A stretch of 64,000 bases of DNA from assembly GCA_052034005.1 (NCBI GenBank), contig JBPOJB010000010.1, positions 1 to 64,000 on the forward strand, in the 5' to 3' direction. This stretch comes from JAAYDI01 sp052034005 (GTDB taxonomy: Bacteria > Planctomycetota > Planctomycetia > Pirellulales > Pirellulaceae). Numbering within the stretch: the stretch's first letter is position 1; each line of letters opens with the position of its first letter. The position numbers were made by a program, and so were the translations under genes. The notes under the pieces were generated by a model. The model saw nothing but the letters and a program-made list of their open reading frames with translations, did not search any database and was not told the origin of the DNA. Of this stretch, positions 35,189 through 43,469 are shown one piece after another.

Positions 35189-36448
35189 CTACGGTTGCAC
35201 GCGCTGGAGTGTCATCAGGGCGAAGGCCGTCCCGTACTGTTGGTGGTAGTTGTACAGCGGGAAATCCCACCACGAGCCGTCCTTTTCCTGGAGCGCCAGC
35301 ATCAGCGAAGCCAGGTGCGCCTGGAACGGCCGGCGCGCTTCGGGCGGGAGCTGTTCGATGCAGAGGGCGGCATAGTAATGGCCGAAGTAGTAGAAATAGC
35401 CCGCCACCTGGAACCAGGCTTCGTGCGGGATCGGCCGCTTGCGGCCGATGCTGAGCCAGCCGTTGCGTGCAAAGAGCCGATCGAGCCAGGCCTGGAGTAC
35501 TTCGTCGGTGATCTTCGGATCGCCCCAGACGCGGAGGGCCAGGTTGCAGGCCTGGGATCGGCCCAGGCTGCCGGCAGGTCGGTTGATGAGCCGCATTGGC
35601 TGATATCGCATGTACTCGCCGTACAGGTAGCTGAAGTCCGGCTTCTGCTGCCGGTGGATGGAGTCCAAGGCCCGCTGAGTCAGTTTTTCGGGTGGCGGAG
35701 CGCCGACCTCCTGCGCGTCGTGGAAGGCCAGCAATACCGCCGCCGACATGAAGCTGGTCGAGTCTGTTGCCGGCTTCTGGCTGCCGATCCGGAAGTCGTA
35801 ATACCCCCAGCCGCCGTCCACGGACTCGTAGCGCGTGAGGTAATCGTACTGGGTCTTGAGCAGCTCGAGGATCTGCTGCTGCTTCTCCGGCTGACCGGCG
35901 TGCCGACGGTACATCCGCGCCAGCGCGTGGATCGCGTACCCGTGCCCCCACACGTTGTAGATGGCCACCTCGTCCGCGCGACGCAGGATCGGCAAGTTCT
36001 CGAACAGCCACTGCTCGCCCCGATCGACGGCCGCCGGCACGGCGGCGTTCGTTGACTGGACTTCGATCAGGGCACTGATGCACAACGAGGTCACGGCCGT
36101 ACGGAATGCATGATGCGCGCCGGGGACCGGTGCGAAGATATTCAGGTTCTTGGTCCGCTCTGCCGTGCCCCAGGACCCGTCCTTGTTCTGGTCATCGAGC
36201 AGGAACTGGACGCCTCGCTCGATCGACTGCTGGATGTCTTCGGACGCGGGCATCGCCACCGGGGCAGGGCGGGGAACCTGATAGGTTTCGCCGTCCCCGA
36301 ATTCCGGTTGCTCCCGGCCCGCAGCGCCGTGGGTCAGGAGAATGGCCATCAGGCTGCTTACCAGCGCAGCGCGACCGCGTCGCACTGCACGCGGAACCGA
36401 CCACACGACCTGGTTCGGACTCTCGATACCCGCGGTGCCAACATCCAC
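35189..36448 (-). CDS. Exported terpenoid-cyclase/prenyltransferase-fold protein
   Basis: The product has about 419 residues from a GTG at 36448 (AGGAG eight bases upstream); the start is uncertain because the 5' end runs into a heptamer repeat. A signal segment (about 20-44) precedes an alpha-alpha toroid with Q-W-like motifs: K-D-G-S-W-G-T (about 91), V-D-G-G-W-G-Y-Y-D-F and K-D-G-S-W-W-D-F-P-L-Y near the end. This is the squalene-hopene-cyclase/prenyltransferase repeat. It lacks the cyclase D-x-D-D-T-A motif, so it is probably not a true cyclase. Planctomycetes have many such exported proteins of unknown role. It follows the HlyD-like gene on the same strand. Confidence 0.75.
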   Translation of the reverse strand: MDVGTAGIESPNQVVWSVPRAVRRGRAALVSSLMAILLTHGAAGREQPEFGDGETYQVPRPAPVAMPASEDIQQSIERGVQFLLDDQNKDGSWGTAERTKNLNIFAPVPGAHHAFRTAVTSLCISALIEVQSTNAAVPAAVDRGEQWLFENLPILRRADEVAIYNVWGHGYAIHALARMYRRHAGQPEKQQQILELLKTQYDYLTRYESVDGGWGYYDFRIGSQKPATDSTSFMSAAVLLAFHDAQEVGAPPPEKLTQRALDSIHRQQKPDFSYLYGEYMRYQPMRLINRPAGSLGRSQACNLALRVWGDPKITDEVLQAWLDRLFARNGWLSIGRKRPIPHEAWFQVAGYFYYFGHYYAALCIEQLPPEARRPFQAHLASLMLALQEKDGSWWDFPLYNYHQQYGTAFALMTLQRVQP

Positions 36449-36458
36449 GGCCACATCT

Positions 36459-36493
36459 CCTGACACCTGACACCTGACACCTGACACCTGTCA
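36459..36493. repeat. Tandem heptamer repeat (five units)
   Basis: The unit CCTGACA is repeated four times and once as CCTGTCA. It sits between the HlyD-like gene and the 5' end of the cyclase-fold gene. Open-frame translation gives the artefact G-V-R-C-Q-V-S-G, since 7-base units shift the frame. Copy-number change would move any start codon located inside it. Confidence 0.9.
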
Positions 36494-36519
36494 CCTGGCG
36501 CTCATTCATCTCAGGCCGC

Positions 36520-38031
36520 TCATTCCGGCTTCTTGAGCAGGATTTCGTCGCCCGGGTTGAGGCCCTGGACGATCTCCCAGACCTGTTCGGACTTCTGGCC
36601 GACGACGACCTTGCGCGGTTGGGAGGTGTCGGCGCCCGTCTTGACGTAAACGAGGTTCTGTTGGCCATCGGCCGGGTCTTCGAACACGGCGGCGGCCGGC
36701 AGGGTGAGGGCGTCTTTCGTTTCGTACGCGGTCACGACCAGTTTGCAGCTCATGCCGGGCACGACGGGCCGGTGGACTCGATCGTCGAGTTCCACGCGGA
36801 CATACCCGTCGAAGGTGCCGGGCCCGATGGGGAAGGGCGACACATGTTCGACGGTGATGGGGAGCTTCATGTCCGGATAGCCGACGGGGGTGGCGGTGCC
36901 TGACAGGCCTTTCGCCAGCCGGTACAGGTCCTTTTCGGCCACGTCCGCCCGCACGCGGAGCGGGCGAGGGGACACGACCGTCATGAACGCGTTGTTGGGC
37001 GTCAGCTTGCCCCCCTCCTGCAATTGGCTGGCCATCGTGTCGACTCCCGGCCACTTGCCCCGCGTCGCGCGGCCGTAGTACACATACCCGTCCATGGGCG
37101 ATTCCACCGCCATGCTCTTGCGGTCCGCGATCAGTTCTTGGAGCTTCTTCTCCGCGCGCTGGTGGTCGAGCCGCAGCTTCTCGCGCTCGATCTGCTGCTT
37201 CTCCAGCGACAAGGGGAGCGTCACGCGGGTCTTGGTCAACGCGATATCCGCGCGGTGGGCCGCATCGGTCATCTGCTGTTCCTGCCGCGGGATGTCCTGC
37301 TCCAGGGTCCGCTTCGTGCGCTGCTCGGCGCCCTGGAGATAGAACTTGCTCTGTTCCACCTCATTGCGGGCGCGCTTCAACACGATCTCTTCCGTCTCCT
37401 CGGTCAGATCATCCGCTTGGTACATCTTCTCCAGTTGCCGGAGTTCTTCTTCCGAATACTCCAGAGACTGCCGAGCGCTCTTCAAGGAGAAGTTGGCGGA
37501 CTCGATCAGGTAGGCCTTGTTGATGTTGAGGAAGTACAGCAGGTCTTCGTCGGCGATCTTCTTGGCGCGTGCGCTCGCTTCCAGGTCCAAGGCGAGCGTG
37601 GTCTTCGCGGATTCCAGCTCGAAGTCCGCCAACTGCAGGGCGAGCTGGTTGAGCCGGATGGTCTTCTCCAGGTCCTGGATCTGCTCGTCGATTTCCTTCA
37701 TGTCCAGCCAGACCAGCGTTTCGCCTTTCTGTACCGGCTTTCCATGCTCGACCGCCTTGAGGACCGTGAAGCTCGACCAGACATGCGGGTTGATTGCCAC
37801 GGGCCAGGCCTTGGGCGCCTCGAACACGCCGGACATCTCCACTTCGATCTTGAACGGCTCCCGCTTGACCTTGTGCGTGGCGCCGGCGTCGGGCGCGGGT
37901 TGTGCTGCCGCGCCGGACGGCGCTGCCGGAGTCGTCTCCGCAGGCTTGGGCTCATCCTGCCCGAAACCCGGTTTGCAGAGCGTCAACACGCAGAGGGCGA
38001 ACGAGCCGAGCAGCAGGCCAAGACGCGTCAT
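36520..38031 (-). CDS. HlyD-family periplasmic adaptor (membrane fusion protein)
   Basis: The 503-residue protein has a signal peptide (1-25, ending F-G-Q), a short Pro/Ala linker, a lipoyl-like half (about 60-110; K-P-V-Q-K-G-E-T-L-V-W-L-D), a long coiled-coil hairpin (about 115-330; many E, K, L, Q, R heptads), a second lipoyl half (M-A-V-E-S-P-M-D-G-Y-V-Y-Y-G) and a beta-barrel plus membrane-proximal domain (about 375-500; L-T-L-P-A-A-A-V-F and L-N-P-G-D-E-I-L). Such adaptors link an inner-membrane transporter to an outer-membrane channel. No transporter gene adjoins it. ATG 38031 creates the signal peptide. Confidence 0.85.
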   Translation of the reverse strand: MTRLGLLLGSFALCVLTLCKPGFGQDEPKPAETTPAAPSGAAAQPAPDAGATHKVKREPFKIEVEMSGVFEAPKAWPVAINPHVWSSFTVLKAVEHGKPVQKGETLVWLDMKEIDEQIQDLEKTIRLNQLALQLADFELESAKTTLALDLEASARAKKIADEDLLYFLNINKAYLIESANFSLKSARQSLEYSEEELRQLEKMYQADDLTEETEEIVLKRARNEVEQSKFYLQGAEQRTKRTLEQDIPRQEQQMTDAAHRADIALTKTRVTLPLSLEKQQIEREKLRLDHQRAEKKLQELIADRKSMAVESPMDGYVYYGRATRGKWPGVDTMASQLQEGGKLTPNNAFMTVVSPRPLRVRADVAEKDLYRLAKGLSGTATPVGYPDMKLPITVEHVSPFPIGPGTFDGYVRVELDDRVHRPVVPGMSCKLVVTAYETKDALTLPAAAVFEDPADGQQNLVYVKTGADTSQPRKVVVGQKSEQVWEIVQGLNPGDEILLKKPE

Positions 38032-38105
38032 GAGAGCATCTCCTCTTGGGTGATCCGGAACAGACTGCAACTGCCGACATCGTAATCGACCTGAATGGGC
38101 GCCGC

Positions 38106-41090
38106 CTAGCGGGGTACGGGCTCGAGCGCCTCGTGACCTTCCACGATCCGGATTTCCAGATCGGCCTCCAGGTCCGTCCAGGCCTGTTCCCGACCGGACG
38201 GCCACAGCACGTGCAGGCGGTCGACGCGCTGGGTGCGGCCGAGTCCGAACAGGAGCTGCCGCTGGCAACTGGCCTGGTAACCGTTGCCCGCGATCAACTG
38301 GCGCCGGCGCACGTATCCGCCGAACTCGACGGTCACTTTCGTGCCGATCGCGTCGCGTGCCGAGTCCGTAGCGCACAGGCTCACGGCCAGGAAATGGCCG
38401 GCGTCGGGCGTCTCGTTGGTCACCAACGCCGCCGGGCGATCGAGGTAGGTGACGGCGAAGTCCTCCAGCCCGTCCCGGTTCCAATCCACGGTCGCCAGGC
38501 CGCGTCCCAGTTGCGGCCGGTCGAAGAACTCGCCTAACACGTCGGCTCGCAGTTCCATGAACCGCGTGTTCCCCACGTTGCGGAAATACTGCGGCCGCAT
38601 CCGGTAGGGGACCCCCAGATCCGTCTCATCCATCAGATGCCCGTTGGTGACGACCAGGTCCGGCAGGCCATCCGACTCGCCGTCCAGGAACTGGGACCCG
38701 AACCCGAGCATCGGGAAGCTGGCGTCGTACAAGTTGGAGGCGCGGGTGGCATCGACGAACGTGTGGTCGGGTTGCTGCAGGTACAGGCAGTTCGGTTCCA
38801 TGTAGAAATTGGCGACCAGCATGTCCAGCAGCAGATCGTAGTTGATATCGTCGGCGGCGACTCCCATGGACGCCTGGGCTTGCCCGTCCGCGGCGAACGC
38901 CAGGCCGCGGACGAGCGCCTGTTCGACCAGCCTGATCGGCTCGCCGGGCCCCGGCGTCTCGTTGTAGAAGTAGAAATTCTCGACGACGTCGTTCGCCACG
39001 AACAAGCTGATCTTCCCCGAGTCGTCGAAGTCGGCGGCGACGATGCCCAGCCCTTTGCCGGCGCCGACATGGATGCCGGCCTCCTCGCCGCATTCGTGAA
39101 ACGTGCCGTCGCCGTGGTTCACGTACAACCGGTGCTGCTCGGCATCGAACACGATAGGCGGACAGATGCGCGGCTTCCCCTTGCTGTCGGGACACAGCCG
39201 ATCGAACATCGTGTCCTCGTCCTTCAGGTAGTTGACTTCGTAGATGTCCGGCCAGGCGTCTCCGTTGAGATCGACAATCACGCAACTGGAGGTCCACACA
39301 TTGCCGGTCAAGCCGGACGCCGCGGTGATGTCTTCGAAAGTGCCATCGCCGCAGTTGCGGTAGAGGCGATTCGGGCCGAAGTTGCCGATGTACAGGTCCG
39401 GGTATCCGTCGTTGTCAATATCGCCGACCGCCACCCCTTGCCCAAACCCGTTCTCCCACAGGCCGGCCCGGAACGTGACGTCTTCGAACCGCCCGTCGCC
39501 CAGGTTTCGGAACAGGCGGTCATAGTACTCCGTCTGTTGCGGATCGGGCGGGAAGCGGCACCCCTGGGTCAGGTAGATGTCCGGCCAGCCGTCGCCATCG
39601 TAGTCCAGGATGGCCACGCCCCCGCCGTCCACCTCGTGCATCCGGAACCCGACCTTGTTCGGGTCCCTGCCGTTGTAGTAGCGGAAATCCAGGCCGACCG
39701 CCTGGGCCAGGTCCGTGAACCGGACGGGGACCTGGAGCGGCGGGGGGCCGCGGAAGGCCAGTTCCGCTCTAGGGGTCGCGAGCAGTTGCGGGAGCGGCCA
39801 CGAGTCGAGCTCCACCTGCAGGGCCGGGTTGTTGTCCGGCAGCATTTGCGGCGTGGTGGGAGTCAAGCGCGACTTGATCTCGCGCACACGCGCCGCGGCC
39901 AGCCCCTGATCGATACCCAGTGCCGCCAGGCGCTCGTACCAGCCCATCGCCTCCCACAACCGGTGCTGCGCCTCGGCCCGCTGCGCGGCCTGGGCGATCC
40001 GCTCGGCATTGTTCGGCTGCTTGCGCAGTTGATAGATCACTTCGTGGTACCGCAGCAGCTGTTGCGACCGGCGTGCGAACTGCTGTGCCAGCGCCGTCTC
40101 GCCCAACGCGAACAGGGCGACGGAGATCTGGGAGGCGGCCAGCTGGTGGTTCGGATCACGGCGGAGCGCCTCGAGATAACAGCGGACGGCGCCGCGCACG
40201 TCACCCGTATGCTGAGCCCATCGCCCGCGCACCACCCAGATCTCCGGATGCTCGTCCGCTGCGGCCGGCAACTCCGCGTGCCAGGCCCCCAAGGCGTCGA
40301 AATCGCCCCGGTCCACCAGCATGTGCCCGAGCCGTGCCTGGGCCTCGCTCAGCTCGGGCGCCAACCGGACGGCGGTGCGGAGCAGGCGCAGCGCCTCCTG
40401 GTGGTTGTTCTCGCTCAGCGCCAGGCGGGCCAGACCCAAAGCGGGCAGCGGATCGTCGGGCACCGCCTCCAGGCACGCCCGGAGCCGATACGGCTCGTTG
40501 AGCAGGTACTCCAGCACGCCGAGGCCGAGCAGGTGCCCGGTCTGGTACCGGCCGCTCTGTACCAGACGCAGAAAATAAGGCGCCGACTCCCAACGGCGGC
40601 CGGTCATGGCCAACAGGAACGACAGGCCGTCCAACGTGTAGTAGTCGTTGGGTTGCAGCGCCAGCGCTTCCCGGAACTTCGCCTCCGCTTCGCTCAGCCG
40701 CGATTTGCCGATCAGGAGCACGCGGGCCGCTCCGTTGCAACCCTGGCAACGCATGAAGCGGTCGGTGGCCGGTATCCGCGCATAGTAACCCAACGCCCGG
40801 TCGAACTCGTTCTGCTGCGCCGCCGCGTCCCCCGCGATCCTCAGCGCAGCCGGCAGCTGCGGGTCGCATTTGAGCGCGGCGACCGCCAGCTCCTCAGCCC
40901 GCGCGAACTCGCCCTGCTGCAGCGCCTGCGCGGCGTCGTTGACCAGCGACTCCGCACGCTCCGATCTGTTGCAGCCGGCCAGCGCACAGATCGCCCACCA
41001 CAGCAGACCCATGGCCACTGCCCGGCCCTGGGACCGCCGGCCGGCGCGCGAACTGCCCTCCGCAACGCGGACTGCCGAACGTGCCTTCAT
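38106..41090 (-). CDS. TPR plus FG-GAP/ASPIC-UnbV lipoprotein
   Basis: The 994-residue protein has a lipoprotein signal ending A-L-A-G-C (lipid cysteine about 40). TPR-like helical repeats (about 45-390) precede a seven-bladed FG-GAP/VCBS propeller (about 450-865), with repeated D-x-D-x-D-G-x-x-D-[IL]-Y such as I-L-D-Y-D-G-D-G-W-P-D-I-Y that bind calcium. An ASPIC/UnbV domain (about 900-975; I-G-T-K-V-T-V-E and G-N-G-Y-Q-A-S) closes it. This CRTAC1-like group is abundant in planctomycetes; its function is unknown. Its ATG overlaps the stop of the preceding glutaminyl cyclase (ATGA). Confidence 0.85.
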   Translation of the reverse strand: MKARSAVRVAEGSSRAGRRSQGRAVAMGLLWWAICALAGCNRSERAESLVNDAAQALQQGEFARAEELAVAALKCDPQLPAALRIAGDAAAQQNEFDRALGYYARIPATDRFMRCQGCNGAARVLLIGKSRLSEAEAKFREALALQPNDYYTLDGLSFLLAMTGRRWESAPYFLRLVQSGRYQTGHLLGLGVLEYLLNEPYRLRACLEAVPDDPLPALGLARLALSENNHQEALRLLRTAVRLAPELSEAQARLGHMLVDRGDFDALGAWHAELPAAADEHPEIWVVRGRWAQHTGDVRGAVRCYLEALRRDPNHQLAASQISVALFALGETALAQQFARRSQQLLRYHEVIYQLRKQPNNAERIAQAAQRAEAQHRLWEAMGWYERLAALGIDQGLAAARVREIKSRLTPTTPQMLPDNNPALQVELDSWPLPQLLATPRAELAFRGPPPLQVPVRFTDLAQAVGLDFRYYNGRDPNKVGFRMHEVDGGGVAILDYDGDGWPDIYLTQGCRFPPDPQQTEYYDRLFRNLGDGRFEDVTFRAGLWENGFGQGVAVGDIDNDGYPDLYIGNFGPNRLYRNCGDGTFEDITAASGLTGNVWTSSCVIVDLNGDAWPDIYEVNYLKDEDTMFDRLCPDSKGKPRICPPIVFDAEQHRLYVNHGDGTFHECGEEAGIHVGAGKGLGIVAADFDDSGKISLFVANDVVENFYFYNETPGPGEPIRLVEQALVRGLAFAADGQAQASMGVAADDINYDLLLDMLVANFYMEPNCLYLQQPDHTFVDATRASNLYDASFPMLGFGSQFLDGESDGLPDLVVTNGHLMDETDLGVPYRMRPQYFRNVGNTRFMELRADVLGEFFDRPQLGRGLATVDWNRDGLEDFAVTYLDRPAALVTNETPDAGHFLAVSLCATDSARDAIGTKVTVEFGGYVRRRQLIAGNGYQASCQRQLLFGLGRTQRVDRLHVLWPSGREQAWTDLEADLEIRIVEGHEALEPVPR

Positions 41091-41980
41091 CTCGCGACCC
41101 GAATCTCAAACAGCTTCGGCCAGTTCTTGCCCGTCACAAACAACCGCTGATGCTGCGCGTCGTAGGCGATCCCGTTCAACACGGCGTCACGATGCGGTCG
41201 CTGGCCGGCCGGCCAGAGACGTGAGAGATCGATCCACCCCAACACGCGACCGCTCTCCGGTGAAATGCGCGCGATGCGGTCTTCGTACCAGATGTTGGCG
41301 TAGACCTCGCCCTCGACATATTCCAGTTCGTTCAGGTTCCTGATCCGGCGGTTCCCGTCGCGGACCACCAGCTCACGCAGCACCGTGAATGTCTTCGGCT
41401 CAATGAATCGGAGCGTCGCCGTGCCATCGCTCATGATGAGCTGGCGACCGTCGCTCGTTAAACCCCAGCCTTCCCCCCGGTACCTGTGCCGCTGCAGTTC
41501 GCGGAACGACGCCACGTCGTAGCAGATCGCCGTCTGGCTCTTCCACGTCAGCTGGATCAGGCGATCCTTCCAGAGCGTAATCCCTTCACCAAACTCGTCG
41601 GCCGCCAGATCGTGCCGCTGCAGGACCTTCCCCGTCTCCAGCTCCACCTTGCGGATCGTCGACTCGCCGTAACTGCCCGTCCCCTCGTAGAGAAAACCAT
41701 CGTGAAATACCAGGCCCTGACAAAACGCCGCCGGATCGTGCGGGAAGGAACGTACGACTGTGCAATCCTGAACCGGCGCCCGCTGCGGGCTACCCGACCC
41801 GCGCTGCCACCAGACGCTCAGACAGATCGCGACCGCCAACCCGCCGGCCAGCAGGATGACCCGTCGACGCCGCGGTCGATCGTGATCGGCCGAAAGCGTC
41901 TCCGGCGCCGCCGCCCGCTCGGGCCGGACGCGTCGTGTTGCAGAGGCTCGTCGCTTCACAAGTGAAAGGTTCGCAGTCAC
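41087..41980 (-). CDS. Glutaminyl-peptide cyclotransferase (PF05096 type)
   Basis: The product has about 297 residues from GTG 41980. An N-terminal cytoplasmic basic stretch and a membrane anchor (about 41-59) lead to a five-bladed propeller with F-C-Q-G-L-V-F-H-D-G-F-L-Y-E-G-T-G-S-Y-G, E-G-I-T-L-W-K, G-E-G-W-G-L-T and L-N-E-L-E-Y-V-E-G-E-V-Y-A-N. These are the signatures of plant/bacterial-type glutaminyl cyclases that form N-terminal pyroglutamate on exported peptides. It is coupled by 4-base overlap to the UnbV lipoprotein, an unusual partnership. ATG 42067 upstream is possible but lacks support. Confidence 0.85.
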   Translation of the reverse strand: MTANLSLVKRRASATRRVRPERAAAPETLSADHDRPRRRRVILLAGGLAVAICLSVWWQRGSGSPQRAPVQDCTVVRSFPHDPAAFCQGLVFHDGFLYEGTGSYGESTIRKVELETGKVLQRHDLAADEFGEGITLWKDRLIQLTWKSQTAICYDVASFRELQRHRYRGEGWGLTSDGRQLIMSDGTATLRFIEPKTFTVLRELVVRDGNRRIRNLNELEYVEGEVYANIWYEDRIARISPESGRVLGWIDLSRLWPAGQRPHRDAVLNGIAYDAQHQRLFVTGKNWPKLFEIRVAR

Positions 41981-42243
41981 GGGTACCTCGAGGGTCTCGT
42001 CACGTGGCGCCCTGCGGGCCCGTCCAGGCCGGCCTCCGCTCCCCAACCGTGCGGCCGGTCGTGGCACGAAAGGCGTTGTATCGGCAGCAGGCTCCGGGGT
42101 ACTGCCCGGCCGTGCGCTGGCAAAACGCGCCCGTCACATTATGATATCCGCGAGGGTCGCGTCGGCCGCACACGGCTGTCCGCCGCGCGCTTGTGAGTTA
42201 TTGCCCATTCCCTTCGGCCGAGCAAGGGACGGTGCTGGTTCCC

Positions 42244-43413
42244 ATGCCTTACCAGCTAGCATACTGCACGAACGTCCATGCGGGAGCCGATCTGGCTCGG
42301 ACCATGGAGAATTTGCGCCGGTATGCCGTGGCTGTGAGAGAACGGTTTTCCCCCCGAAACCCCATGGGGATCGGGCTGTGGCTGGCGGCGCCGGCCGTTG
42401 AACAACTGTTGGCGGCCCGGCGCGTGCCGGAACTGGCCGACTTCCTCGCCGATTGCGGGTTGGTACCCTGGACGTTCAATGGTTTCCCCCAGGGGGATTT
42501 TCACGAACAGGTCGTCAAGCACCGTGTGTACCAACCGGCCTGGTGGGAAGATGACCGTCGGCAGTACACGTTGGACCTGATCACGGTGCTCGACGGGCTG
42601 CTGCCGGCCGGTTGGGAAGGCAGCATTTCAACGCTGCCGATTGGTTGGGGCAGTCCGCGGCCGAGCCACGAGCAGATGCGGCGGGCCGCCTACAACCTCG
42701 TACAAATCGTCGACCGCCTGACCCGACTGGAAGCCGATACGGGGCGTTTGATCTATGTCTGCCTGGAACCGGAGCCGGGTTGCGTGCTGCAATGCAGCGC
42801 CGATGTCGTGCGGTTCTTCGAGGAGCTGCGGCGGCCGAGCAGCCGCTGGCCGGACATACAGCGGCACGTGCGCGTCTGCCACGACATCTGCCATTCGGCC
42901 GTGATGTTCGAAGAGCAGCAGGAGGTCCTGAAACGCTACGCCGACCATGGCATCCATGTGGGCAAGATCCAGGTGTCTTCCGCAGTGCGAGTCGACTTTG
43001 ATACGCTCGAACACGCAGATCGGCAGGAAGCGCGACGGGCGCTGGAGTCTTTTGCCGAAGGTCGTTACCTGCATCAGACCTGCATCCGTTCCGAACGCGC
43101 GGAGAGCCCCCGTTTCTTGGAAGACCTTTCCCAGGCGTTGGAGCTGGCAACGAGCGGTCAGTGGCGCATCCACTTCCACGTACCCATCTACGTCGAGCGG
43201 TTCGGCCCGCTCCAGACCACGCAGGACGACATCGGCACCTGCCTGCACGCGGTCAGGTCGTCGCCCGGCGTGCGACAGTTCGAAGTGGAGACTTATGCCT
43301 GGGGAGTATTGCCGCAGGCAATGCAGCGCACCGACTTGGCGGACGGCATCGCGGACGAGTTGCGATGGTTTGCCGACCGGGCGCGCTCAGCGGGACTGGG
43401 CATTGCCGAGTGA
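42244..43413 (+). CDS. eboE: Metabolite traffic protein EboE-like TIM barrel
   Basis: From ATG 42244 the protein has 389 residues: Y-C-T-N-V-H-A-G near the start, then F-N-G-F-P-Q-G-D-F-H, S-I-S-T-L-P-I-G-W-G, L-E-P-E-P-G-C, C-H-D-I-C-H and H-F-H-V-P-I-Y. These belong to the xylose-isomerase-like TIM-barrel family named EboE, from cyanobacterial and other clusters (eboA-F) for moving a secondary metabolite precursor. The glutamate and histidines look like a metal site. The other ebo genes are not adjacent here. A GTG start at 42193 would add 17 residues. Confidence 0.75.
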   Translation: MPYQLAYCTNVHAGADLARTMENLRRYAVAVRERFSPRNPMGIGLWLAAPAVEQLLAARRVPELADFLADCGLVPWTFNGFPQGDFHEQVVKHRVYQPAWWEDDRRQYTLDLITVLDGLLPAGWEGSISTLPIGWGSPRPSHEQMRRAAYNLVQIVDRLTRLEADTGRLIYVCLEPEPGCVLQCSADVVRFFEELRRPSSRWPDIQRHVRVCHDICHSAVMFEEQQEVLKRYADHGIHVGKIQVSSAVRVDFDTLEHADRQEARRALESFAEGRYLHQTCIRSERAESPRFLEDLSQALELATSGQWRIHFHVPIYVERFGPLQTTQDDIGTCLHAVRSSPGVRQFEVETYAWGVLPQAMQRTDLADGIADELRWFADRARSAGLGIAE

Positions 43414-43428
43414 CCCATGAATGACATG

Positions 43429-43469
43429 CCGTAGCCCCGGGGCAACGCGCCAAGCGTATCGGGCTACGG
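43429..43469. terminator. Probable bidirectional terminator hairpin
   Basis: CCGTAGCCC (43429-43437) and GGGCTACGG (43461-43469) form a 9-bp stem with a 23-base loop, placed between the convergent eboE and CRTAC1 genes; the right arm overlaps the stop codon of the latter. No T-run is visible, so termination is inferred from position. Confidence 0.45.

Noticed and set aside
38637..41150. An 837-codon plus-strand open frame
   Set aside because: Shadow of the FG-GAP/UnbV lipoprotein gene; the same holds for the plus-strand frames at 43617-45212 and 45209-47053.
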